A DNA stretch of 64,000 bases from Chlamydiota bacterium (lineage in GTDB: Bacteria > Chlamydiota > Chlamydiia > Chlamydiales > JAAKFR01): the NCBI GenBank assembly GCA_021772465.1, contig JAJFLX010000001.1, positions 1 through 64,000 of the forward strand, in the 5' to 3' direction. Under the pieces are notes generated by a model, which was not told the DNA's origin, searched no databases, and saw nothing but the letters and a program-made list of their open reading frames with translations. Both the position numbers and the translations under genes were made by a program. Position 1 is the stretch's first letter, and every line of letters starts with the position of its first letter. Below, piece after piece: positions 7,619-14,901 of this stretch.

Positions 7619-8415
7619 CCTTGGACAACTGGTCTGTTATCATTCATGATACTAGAGCCTTTTAATAAATGCTTAACTCTTGGGAAGGCTTGATTCACAT
7701 CAACCTCGTTGGCACGCATTTGATAGGCAAAAGGGAAAAAATCTTTATCTTTTTCAATCCATCCGACAAGCCATCTGACTCGTTCACTTTTCCCATCTTC
7801 TAACACATCTGTTCCCAATCCAGTTTTTCCATACAATCCCCAACCCTCAGATAGTTTTTCTTTGAATAATATCGTTTTAGTCATTTAAAATGAATGACAT
7901 GAGATTGGAAAAATCCCAAGTACCATTTTTTGAATAAATTCAACCTGCTCATTTGGAGAGATTTTTAAGGAAGAACTTACCCATGCAGGGCTTAAAGGTC
8001 CTGGTTCTACCAACCCTGAAGTCAAATCCTGATTTCCATATTCAAATGAAGACAAATATTCCTGAAATCTCTCGAGCCCTAATTCATACGTGAGAATCTT
8101 TGAAAACCAAACGCAAGAGCTTGCCATCCATGTCCCAGGAGTTTGAGAAGACTTCCAACTTTCCAAAAAATCATCATAACCTTCTTGAAAATCCCAAACT
8201 AGGGTCATTTCATCCTCTAAAATGCCAGCATTAAATCCTAATAGGCTTAAGGTAATTTTAAATGTAGAGGCAGGAGTAACGCGCCTGTAAAGGTTGGGAC
8301 CAAATCTTGGATAACTTTGCTCGTATTCCCATCAATTAGAATAAAGCTCTCTACTGCCTTCAGAGAGGAGTAAAAAAATCATTAAAAATCCAACTAATCT
8401 CAAAGCTGTTTTCAT
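7609..8415 (-). pseudogene. Class D (OXA-type) beta-lactamase, several frame breaks
   Basis: Starts at ATG 8415 with TAGGAG upstream and a signal peptide (MKTALRLVGFLMIFLLL). The frame then shifts to SFILIDGNTSKVIQ and shifts again to FGPNLYRRVTPASTFKITL, continuing as WDFQEGYDDFLESW. After FISHSF-equivalent codons a TAA at 7885-7887 interrupts the frame, which resumes directly with TKTILFKEKL. All class D motifs can still be read: S-T-F-K (active Ser and carboxylated Lys), S-x-V in SSCVW, YGN in YGNQDL, and KTG in YGKTGLG, plus the WLVGWIEKD strand. The two frameshifts and one nonsense codon mean no active periplasmic enzyme is expected. The intact ancestor was a normal full-length OXA-like enzyme. 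Confidence 0.85.
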
Positions 8416-8491
8416 AGACTCCTAACTTTAATAATTTATGAAGCCATAGAATCTAGCATGGTTTGGCAAGGTTTGAAAAGTGATAATTTTC

Positions 8492-8528
8492 CCTAATCAA
8501 AAATTCTGAATGCATCTCTCCACCTCCA
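8492..8528 (+). repeat. Degenerate copy C of the dispersed repeat (first third)
   Basis: CTAATCAAAAATTCTGAA then TGCATCTCTCCACCTCC matches the start of copies A and B with a few differences. As in the other copies, a hairpin follows (AACCTT-GCAA-AAGGTT at about 8541-8556), though with a different sequence. It lies between the beta-lactamase remnant and the Fic gene. Nothing else is seen in 8416-8571. Confidence 0.5.
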
Positions 8529-8571
8529 CTTACCTTATCAAACCTTGCAAAAGGTTGCAGTATTAATATAC

Positions 8572-9660
8572 CTATTTTTTCTTTAGCAATCTGAGAAATC
8601 TGTGATTGATGAAGAGCTTATCTCTTCCCCTTTTCACCTCTTCTAAAAAGCCTATATCACATAAAATTTTAAGCCGTTTTGAAGCGGTAAATCTTCCGAT
8701 GTATCCTGAATCGATTAAATTCTGAATCCTAACATAAGGTTGCGTAAAAAGCAGCTCAATGAGTTCTTTACTATAAATAGAAGGCGCCTTTGATTTGATA
8801 ACTGAAGAAAATTCTTCCATCAATTCTTGAATCGCAAAAATCTTTGACATTGTCCATTTTGATGTTTCAAAGATTCCATCAAGAAAATACAGCACCCATT
8901 CAATCCAAGCCCCATTGGTTGTAACTTGCAATAATTTTCTGTAATATTCTGATTTATTCTTAATAATGTAGCCGCTAAAATAAAGTATCGGAGTATCTAA
9001 AAGCCCTTGTTCAATCAAATACAGCAAGTTTATAATACGTCCAGTCCTGCCATTTCCATCTGAAAAAGGATGTATTGCTTCAAATTGATAATGCTGCACA
9101 GCAAGCTTAATTAATGGGTCAACATCATCATCATCTTGATGAAGATAATTCTGCCAATTTGTTAATAACTCTCTCAGCCTGTTTTCTCCTTCAGGAGGGG
9201 TATAAATTTTTTCACCCGTTGAATCGTTGACTAAAGCAGTTCCAGAAAGCTTTCTAATATTTGTTTCGATAAGGCGTATCGTAGAGCATATCTGACATAC
9301 AACCGAGGCACTCAATGGCCGCTCTTTAAGAGATGCGTAACCTTGGTAAAGTGCCTGCCTGTACTGAAGAGTTTCCTTGGTTGCAGGCGACATTGAAGGA
9401 GAAGAATCTTGAGCGTGTTCAAACAGCTCATCAGTCGTTGTTACAATATTTTCTATGGCTGAACTAGCCTGTGATTCCAATAAGAGTATACTATTAATTA
9501 GAACTGTTTGATTTGGGATAAGTCTTTCAGCTATTTTTAGCTTAGCAAGTTCTTTATTCGCCCTTATACAAGCTTTTAATACGCTAGGAATTTCTAAATC
9601 AATGCTTGGAGGAAGGACTGGAAGCTCATTATATGGTATTTCAGGGTCAAAACTGTTCAT
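8572..9660 (-). CDS. Fic family AMPylase-type protein with C-terminal winged helix
   Basis: A 362-aa class II Fic protein resembling Shewanella SoFic. Order: N-terminal Fic/DOC_N helices; the inhibitory helix with S-S-A-I-E-N (residues 66-71, Glu70 blocking ATP gamma-phosphate binding); the Fic core with the catalytic HPFSDGNGRTGR (197-208, His197); and a C-terminal winged-helix segment (LIDSGYIGRFTASKRLKIL then a GRDKLF wing). Such enzymes transfer AMP (or another nucleotide moiety) to protein hydroxyls; the target is unknown. All key residues are intact, in contrast to the broken genes around it. Start ATG 9660. The promoter and repeated half-sites directly upstream suggest autoregulation through the winged helix (inference). 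Confidence 0.88.
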   Translation of the reverse strand: MNSFDPEIPYNELPVLPPSIDLEIPSVLKACIRANKELAKLKIAERLIPNQTVLINSILLLESQASSAIENIVTTTDELFEHAQDSSPSMSPATKETLQYRQALYQGYASLKERPLSASVVCQICSTIRLIETNIRKLSGTALVNDSTGEKIYTPPEGENRLRELLTNWQNYLHQDDDDVDPLIKLAVQHYQFEAIHPFSDGNGRTGRIINLLYLIEQGLLDTPILYFSGYIIKNKSEYYRKLLQVTTNGAWIEWVLYFLDGIFETSKWTMSKIFAIQELMEEFSSVIKSKAPSIYSKELIELLFTQPYVRIQNLIDSGYIGRFTASKRLKILCDIGFLEEVKRGRDKLFINHRFLRLLKKK

Positions 9661-9761
9661 ATGTTGAAAATTTCTCTAAAAATACACATATTAACAGGAT
9701 ATATTCATTTCGTCAACATATCTGGTGAATATGTTGAAATTTTGAAGAAAAATCAACATAT
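9659..9761. promoter_or_regulatory. Array of four identical 9-bp half-sites upstream of fic
   Basis: ATATGTTGA occurs at 9659-9667 and 9729-9737. Its complement TCAACATAT occurs at 9713-9721 and 9753-9761. The middle pair forms an inverted repeat with a 7-bp spacer over the -35 region, and the outer sites form wider dyads, one overlapping the fic start codon. This arrangement is what a dimeric winged-helix repressor would need. The C-terminal domain of Fic itself is the obvious candidate (inference). Confidence 0.6.
9688..9716 (-). promoter_or_regulatory. fic promoter (TTGACG - 17 bp - TAATAT)
   Basis: On the minus strand TTGACG (9711-9716) and TAATAT (9688-9693) are separated by 17 bp. The expected transcription start near 9680 gives a short leader of about 20 bases. 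The -35 box overlaps the half-site at 9713-9721, so binding there would block polymerase. Confidence 0.65.
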
Positions 9762-9840
9762 GCACACTTCAGAATACACGTAATCAAATTAAAGTTATAC
9801 TGTTAAGAGACAAGCCTGGTTTAACACTTTTTCAAGATTC

Positions 9841-9949
9841 CTCCAATCAAAAGTTCTGAACGCGTCTCTCCACCTCCTTCCAATCGAAGGCTTCAGTTTC
9901 ATAACTGAAGCCTTTTTTTGTGAATTTACAGAAACAATGTTGCACTACC
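9841..9949 (+). repeat. 109-bp dispersed repeat, copy B
   Basis: Second copy of the repeat at 2042-2150, with the same internal terminator (hairpin about 9887-9914, T-run to 9919). The two copies bracket most of the accessory region, including both IS3 copies and all the pseudogenes in between, and lie in the same orientation. Confidence 0.8.
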
Positions 9950-10165
9950 TCCATGAAGAATGGATAACAGGAAAGAGCTATTTGGACATGAGCCATTGTA
10001 AAGATGGAGAAGAAGTAGAAATAGGATTAAAGATAAAGGAGCAACAAGCCGTGTGAGTGCGGGCCAGCCGCTCCCTATAGCTGGGCTGGTCCTGCCTCAC
10101 CGGCGGATGAAAAATGAGGAATGGAAATGAATTTACAGAAAAATTGTTGCTTGATCCTTTTAAAA
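9950..10165 (+). other. Non-coding stretch with a long imperfect hairpin and a repeat tail
   Basis: After repeat copy B a short frame (about 36 codons, to a TGA at 10054-10056) reads LHEEWITGKSYLDMSHCKDG and is probably a gene remnant. At 10053-10100 GTGAG..CTCAC closes an imperfect stem of nearly 20 pairs (GGGCCAGC against GCTGGGCTGG). At 10128-10150 GAATTTACAGAAAAATTGTTGC repeats the tail of copies A and B. I see no convincing gene. Confidence 0.45.
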
Positions 10166-10555
10166 TCATGAAATATAATGAGGTACTACTACCGCCCAAA
10201 CTCTATCAATTTTATTTTCTGAATTGAGATGCCATATTCCACACACCATCCTATGCCTCTTCTCTCCCGTCCCACAGACAATGGAGGATGAGTAAAAATT
10301 CACGGAAATATGCTGATTATCTCCAATCACAATTTTCTTAATTTCCAGTGTCGTATCCCTATACTCTTCTTTTTGCTTTTGTGCTTGATGAAATAACTCC
10401 TCATAACCCATACGGAGCTCTAATGGCTCACCCATTTCAGCAGCGACATCAATTGTTTCAATAAAATCCTTTGAATAGAACTCATCGAATCTACCAAGAT
10501 CATGACTCTGCCAGATGCAATAGAACATTTCTTTGAAAAAAGCTTCAGCTTCCAA
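10166..10555 (-). CDS. NTF2/SnoaL-like fold protein
   Basis: A 129-aa protein with the SnoaL-like (nuclear transport factor 2) pattern: N-terminal helix with a W-x-x-x-DLGRFDEFYS segment, a YEELFHQAQK helix, then beta strands with LEIKKIVIGDNQHISVNF and a late IWHLNSENKIDRVWAVV. This family includes small-molecule isomerases, cyclases and many stand-alone binding proteins. No catalytic Asp/His pair can be assigned with certainty. ATG 10555 is the natural start. It is followed on the same strand by nothing but the repeat region and preceded by the SDR gene 91 bp upstream. Confidence 0.65.
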   Translation of the reverse strand: MEAEAFFKEMFYCIWQSHDLGRFDEFYSKDFIETIDVAAEMGEPLELRMGYEELFHQAQKQKEEYRDTTLEIKKIVIGDNQHISVNFYSSSIVCGTGEKRHRMVCGIWHLNSENKIDRVWAVVVPHYIS

Positions 10556-10645
10556 TCTATAATCCTCCGCTTCACAAATTTAAATATCACGGAAATTTTA
10601 TCAATTGATCATTTACCATTCTGATGGCTCGCATAAATGAATCAT

Positions 10646-11251
10646 TTAGCGCATTTTTACTATTTTAGCATTGATAATGCCGTACACACTTTTCAAATAA
10701 TTTATAGCGACTAATGAATCGGGCACTGTCTCAAAACCAACGAGGAGAGACTGATATTTTTCTTCAGAAGACTCAAGAAGTTTTGGACTTACTATATTCA
10801 TTCTCAGCCCCCTAGGAAGTTCAAGGGATGCACTTTCCACAAACCCCTCAAGGGCACTGTTTACCATTGCAATACATGAACCACCTGGAATAAACTCTTC
10901 GTTAAGAACACCTGATGTCAAGGTAAATGAACCATTATCATTGAGATATTCTATTCCTGTAAGAACTACATCGATTTGCCCTAAAAGCTTTGCTTGCATC
11001 CCGATAATGTAATCTTGTTTTGTCATTTGGGCAACTGGCTTTATAGGAATCCTCGACCCAGGAGCACAAATAACAGCATCTATCGATCCCGCAGCTTTAT
11101 ACATTTCCCGAATCGACTCAGATTGAGTAATATCTAACTTGATATCTCCCGAAGAATGCCCAACAACAATGACTTCCGCCTTCTTTTTTTGTAGCTCTTT
11201 GACGACCGCTTTCCCAATATCTCCTGTACCTCCAATTACAAGTGCTTTCAT
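10646..11251 (-). CDS. Atypical short-chain dehydrogenase lacking the YxxxK pair
   Basis: A 201-aa Rossmann protein starting KALVIGGTGDIGKAV (glycine motif G-x-x-x-D-I-G), with LDITQSESI and VICAPGS (the NNAG-equivalent). At the place of the active-site Y-x-x-x-K the sequence is CIAMVNSALEGFVESA: the Tyr is Ile and the Lys is Asn. The family of such small SDRs keeps the AMVN-x-A-x-EGF pattern, so this is a recognised subgroup, probably binding NADP (VVGHSSGD) without classical alcohol dehydrogenation. Function unknown. It points in the same direction as the NTF2-like gene and may share a transcript with it. Confidence 0.7.
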   Translation of the reverse strand: MKALVIGGTGDIGKAVVKELQKKKAEVIVVGHSSGDIKLDITQSESIREMYKAAGSIDAVICAPGSRIPIKPVAQMTKQDYIIGMQAKLLGQIDVVLTGIEYLNDNGSFTLTSGVLNEEFIPGGSCIAMVNSALEGFVESASLELPRGLRMNIVSPKLLESSEEKYQSLLVGFETVPDSLVAINYLKSVYGIINAKIVKMR

Positions 11252-11445
11252 GTTCTCTCCTAAAAATTCTATCCTGTAAGAGGATAGCTTCGAAGCAGCA
11301 TGATTTCAAGCAAATTCTACTAATACTAGAATTAAGTTTTTCCCAGTACCGACTGTTGAGCGCACGTTTTACAAAAAAATAACCTATTTCAGATCCTCTC
11401 CAAGCGGAAATGATAGAGTAAGGATTTTTCGTGTTGATCCCAAGT

Positions 11446-12960
11446 TTAAAGCTGCGAGCTGCCCAAAACTCGGTGCAGAGGCAGACAGAGGTAGTCATTA
11501 GCTGAAGTGTGGGACACGACGTAACCAAGCCCCTTGATGAAATCCATCTTTTCATCAAAGCGAGCATCTTTGAATACCTCAATAATTAAAACAGGGCGAT
11601 CTCTTTTAACTGTCTCAAGAGCCCCTTTAAGCGCCTCTAATTCATATCCCTCAATATCAATTTTTATTAGACTCACATTTTTGATATTGAAGCTGTCTAC
11701 TGTTTTCATAGAGACAGGCTCACCTCTCGAACCGATTTTAGTCATCCCCTCATTTGTTTGATTAGGCCGCATCATAAACGTTTGACCCTCAGAAGCTCCT
11801 ACAGCTGCATGATGGGGAGTGACATTGTCACAACCGTTGAGGTAAGTATTGACTAAAAGCTCAGTAAATATCTTCACCTGGGGTTCAAAAGTGTGCACTG
11901 TCCCAGAAGGCCCAACGAGTTTAGATAAAGCTATAGTATGCGTGCCAATATGCCCGCCGAGATCAATAACGGTATCTCCCTCATTGACATACTTTTTAAA
12001 GAGCTCAATGTTGTACCCCTCCCACACGATACCCTGTTTGATAATATTCGATTTCTTCCAATCCCAAGGGTCGTCTACCCAAAAATGGTCCTCCTCAATT
12101 TGAAAGATGGCATAGTTCTCAATCGGGAAATACTCTTGATACTCTTTGATCGCAACATCGTCGTGGAAGGGAGTTGAAATATTGAGAACGGTCTCACGGG
12201 TAATGTGGTGTTGCAAACAAGAGAGCTCTAGTTCTTTTTGGGGCTCCACGGAATTGATATAGAAACCAAATTCCCTCTCATTGCAAATAAATTGTGGGAT
12301 CTGATTTTTTCTTGCTACATTCCCAAAAGCCATAAAGTCATAAGGCGACCCATCTTTAAAACTTAAGCGCGAAGCATATCTCGCTTGGATCAGATAGACA
12401 TGTTGAACACAAGCAGCGCGGAAAGTGCCCACCTTTTTTCGCTGGGCAATATTTTCATAATCGGGGTGATCTTTGTAGTACCCACTCTCAGTCGCGTTGA
12501 GAAAGACGTTGCGTTTATGACTCCAGGCGTAGGGCAAAGGCCTCAGCAATGGGGCGATGATAGGCACATCTTTAGCCGCTAAAAGGCGAAGGGAGAAAGG
12601 GTGCAAAAAAACCTCAGAAGAAGCAATGAATACCAACTCGCTCTCTTTCCCTTTTCTGAGGTATTCATTTTCAAGAGCAGCCACCTCTTGAGTCGACACT
12701 TCACAAGCTAAAGAGCCATACTGCTTTTGATGATCGCTACACCACCCCCGAACACGAGCGATCACATCTGGGTTTTTGTTTAAAATATCCATTTGTAATC
12801 GAATTTCACGCTTGTCGTATTCAAGTAGGTCTATCTGGTTAAGAAAAGTGGAGACCGATGCATCATTGTCTTTGATAACAAGACCCATGAAAAGCGACTG
12901 ATCCTTCCCGAAGCACATAGCAGTAAGAAAAACAAAGTACATCAGGCATCGAAAAAACAT
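11446..12960 (-). CDS. Exported protein: glycosyltransferase-like domain plus FkbM methyltransferase domain
   Basis: 504 aa. An N-terminal hydrophobic signal (CLMYFVFLTAMCFG) is followed by a roughly 220-residue domain resembling PLOD/collagen-type glycosyltransferase regions (VFIASSEVFLHPFSLRLL, IAPLLRPLPYAWS). The C-terminal part is a class I methyltransferase of the FkbM type: GDTVIDLGGHIGTHTIALSK (SAM motif I), VHTFEPQ (acidic motif II) and SLIKIDIEGYELEALKGA, the hallmark IDIEG-x-E. FkbM enzymes O-methylate sugars or small molecules. The start is ATG 12960 with AGGAGG 7 bases upstream. The combination of a signal peptide with a usually cytoplasmic enzyme is unusual. A product acting on a host or surface glycan is possible (inference). 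Confidence 0.7.
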   Translation of the reverse strand: MFFRCLMYFVFLTAMCFGKDQSLFMGLVIKDNDASVSTFLNQIDLLEYDKREIRLQMDILNKNPDVIARVRGWCSDHQKQYGSLACEVSTQEVAALENEYLRKGKESELVFIASSEVFLHPFSLRLLAAKDVPIIAPLLRPLPYAWSHKRNVFLNATESGYYKDHPDYENIAQRKKVGTFRAACVQHVYLIQARYASRLSFKDGSPYDFMAFGNVARKNQIPQFICNEREFGFYINSVEPQKELELSCLQHHITRETVLNISTPFHDDVAIKEYQEYFPIENYAIFQIEEDHFWVDDPWDWKKSNIIKQGIVWEGYNIELFKKYVNEGDTVIDLGGHIGTHTIALSKLVGPSGTVHTFEPQVKIFTELLVNTYLNGCDNVTPHHAAVGASEGQTFMMRPNQTNEGMTKIGSRGEPVSMKTVDSFNIKNVSLIKIDIEGYELEALKGALETVKRDRPVLIIEVFKDARFDEKMDFIKGLGYVVSHTSANDYLCLPLHRVLGSSQL

Positions 12961-13041
12961 AGGGCCTCCTATTCGGCCAGAAATGTTTTAAAAGTCCCCC
13001 ATATTCAAGAAAAATTGATTTGATGACAAGAACTCATAGCA

Positions 13042-13926
13042 CTACGGCTCTGGTGGAAATTGTGGCCTCTTCTCGCCCAGGAAGCGGTGCACCTCATCTT
13101 TTGTGGGGATCGCCTCTCCCGCCCCCTTTCTCGAGACGCAAAGAGCTGATGCGGCAGTGGCTACACTTAAAGAGGACTCAACATCAAATCCCTGAATACA
13201 AGAGGCCAAGTAGTATCCGATGAATGTATCACCCGCAGCTGTCGTATCGACGACGTCAACTTCTCGAGCTGCGACGAAATAATCCTTTCCACGAAAATGA
13301 TATCTCACCCCAGCGCTGCCTTGTGTCTCTATAATCTCCGTATTTTGTAACCTATCGACTCGATTTCCAAGGGAGGCACTCTCTGTCTCATTTACAATCA
13401 GAAGATCGACGAGCTCTAAGGGATAGTCGAGTACACAGGCGTCCATTGGAGCTGGGTTGAAACAGACGCGAAGCCCTTTTTCATGCCCCATGCGTATCAA
13501 TTGCTCGACCTGGTTGATCTCATGCTGTAAAAGCAGGTAGTCCCCACTCTTAAAACAGCTGAGCGTTTGCTCGATCTCTTCAGGTGTAATTTCGTGATTG
13601 GCTCCTGGGTGCAGTAAGATAGCATTTTGCCCCAGAGGGTCGAGTTGAATGATCGCATGGCCACTGCTCGACGAGCTTTTTTTGATGAAGCGGGTGTCAA
13701 CGCCACTCTTTTCAAGCTGCTGCTTGAGCCACGCTCCATCACTTCCTACCTTTCCAGCGTGATAGACCTCCACACCTGCCCGTGCAAGAGCGATCGACTG
13801 GTTTGCCCCCTTCCCCCCTGCAAATCGATCTAACGATGAGCTCGCCAAGGTCTCGCCAGGAGTGACAAAATGCGGCACTTGGTAGACATAGTCGAGATTT
13901 AAGGAGCCAAAATTCAAGACCTTCAC
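13042..13926 (-). CDS. rbsK: Ribokinase (PfkB family)
   Basis: Phosphorylates D-ribose to ribose-5-phosphate with ATP. Motifs: N-terminal LNFGSLNLDYVYQV, the first PfkB signature in FAGGKGANQSIALARAG, the VCFNPAPMD strand, LIVNETES, and the second signature DTTAAGDTFIGYYLA with the catalytic Asp in the AAGD loop. The reading frame is open far upstream, but the real start is the GTG at 13926: homology begins there and it overlaps the stop of the transporter gene (GTGA). Length 294 aa is normal. It is the last gene of a run with a transporter and a nucleoside hydrolase, matching salvage of ribose released from nucleosides. Confidence 0.88.
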   Translation of the reverse strand: MKVLNFGSLNLDYVYQVPHFVTPGETLASSSLDRFAGGKGANQSIALARAGVEVYHAGKVGSDGAWLKQQLEKSGVDTRFIKKSSSSSGHAIIQLDPLGQNAILLHPGANHEITPEEIEQTLSCFKSGDYLLLQHEINQVEQLIRMGHEKGLRVCFNPAPMDACVLDYPLELVDLLIVNETESASLGNRVDRLQNTEIIETQGSAGVRYHFRGKDYFVAAREVDVVDTTAAGDTFIGYYLASCIQGFDVESSLSVATAASALCVSRKGAGEAIPTKDEVHRFLGEKRPQFPPEP

Positions 13927-14897
13927 AATTTTGCAATCCCTATAAAAAACAGACCGAGAAGGTAAAAGAGAAACATGAATACGAGAAGAGAGCGTACGTG
14001 CTTTGCATGCGAAAACTCTTTCCAGACAAAGACACCCCAAAGAGCAGCGATAAGCGTCGCACCTTGTCCGAAAGCGTAAGCAACTGCAGGTCCTGCGCTT
14101 GTAGAGGCGACCACATTCAATGACATCCCCACACACCAAACAAAGCCACCGAGCAAACCGAAGAGGTGCTGCCTGGGCCTTCCGAGGAAGTAATCCTTAA
14201 ACGAGAGCGCCGGGCCACGGACAGGTTTTTTCATGATGAGTGTATTGACCCCAAAGTTGCACACAAAAAGCCCGACGGCGAAAAAGAAAACGGCAGTATA
14301 GGGGGTAAGAGCGCCCTCTCCCCTCATGGAATCAGCAATAATCGGATAAAAAAGACTCATTAAAATCCCGCAAATCACTGAAAGGAGGATTCCCTTCTTT
14401 GGAGTCGCTCCCGCCTTGTTTTCAGCTCGCTTGTAGGCAAGGGCATCCAAAACAATGGCAACCAACACGAGAAGAACCCCAAAGCCTAGTAAATAAATAT
14501 TCCCTTTGGGGGCAACCCAGTAGCTCAGCAAGGTACCGAGAACAAGGGCAATCCCGATCCCAATTGGAAAAGCAACGGCCATCCCAGCAATTGAAATCGC
14601 CGCCACAAGCAAAATATTTCCCCCATTGAACAGAATGCCACTTAAAAGAGCTTTGGCTACGACGGGGTAGGAGAGGTGTGAGATGTTTTCTAAAAAACTT
14701 TCCCCTGAACTGCCAAAGCTTCCCAAAGTGAATCCGAAAAGAAGCGTGGTTAAGAGGACTCCTAAAGAATAGTCCCAGTAGAAAAGCTCAAATCGCCAAG
14801 TTTTATCAATTTTTGAAGCATTGGCCCACGAGCCCCAAGAGAGCATCGTCACAAACATGAAAGTAACTGCAACACCATAGGAATCTGGTAAATACAT
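13923..14897 (-). CDS. GRP-family (DMT superfamily) sugar transporter
   Basis: A 324-aa membrane protein with about ten helices. The start LPDSYGVAVTFMFVTMLSWG, followed by SWANASKIDKTWRFELFYWD, is typical of the glucose/ribose porter branch found in Bacteroidetes and related groups next to nucleoside hydrolase and ribokinase genes. The first half ends in a charged cytoplasmic loop (ALAYKRAENKAGATPKKG). It lies 4 bp downstream of the nucleoside hydrolase and overlaps ribokinase by 4 bases, so translation is coupled. Likely role: uptake of ribose (or the nucleoside) across the inner membrane. Substrate is inferred from context only. Confidence 0.78.
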   Translation of the reverse strand: MYLPDSYGVAVTFMFVTMLSWGSWANASKIDKTWRFELFYWDYSLGVLLTTLLFGFTLGSFGSSGESFLENISHLSYPVVAKALLSGILFNGGNILLVAAISIAGMAVAFPIGIGIALVLGTLLSYWVAPKGNIYLLGFGVLLVLVAIVLDALAYKRAENKAGATPKKGILLSVICGILMSLFYPIIADSMRGEGALTPYTAVFFFAVGLFVCNFGVNTLIMKKPVRGPALSFKDYFLGRPRQHLFGLLGGFVWCVGMSLNVVASTSAGPAVAYAFGQGATLIAALWGVFVWKEFSHAKHVRSLLVFMFLFYLLGLFFIGIAKL

Positions 14898-14901
14898 GCT
14901 T

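Noticed and set aside
9978..10199. 73-codon minus-strand frame
   Set aside because: It crosses the long hairpin and the repeat tail and overlaps the start of the intact NTF2-like gene's 3' end; composition is not protein-like.
11118..11582. 154-codon minus-strand frame between the SDR and FkbM genes
   Set aside because: It overlaps both real genes in another frame. The unique middle (11252-11445) reads somewhat like protein (YSIISAWRGSEIGYFFV), but with no start, ribosome site or recognised family.
13927..14139. 71-residue N-terminal extension of ribokinase
   Set aside because: It lies wholly within the transporter gene in another frame, is Cys/Arg-rich and precedes the conserved PfkB start; the GTG at 13926 is the real start.
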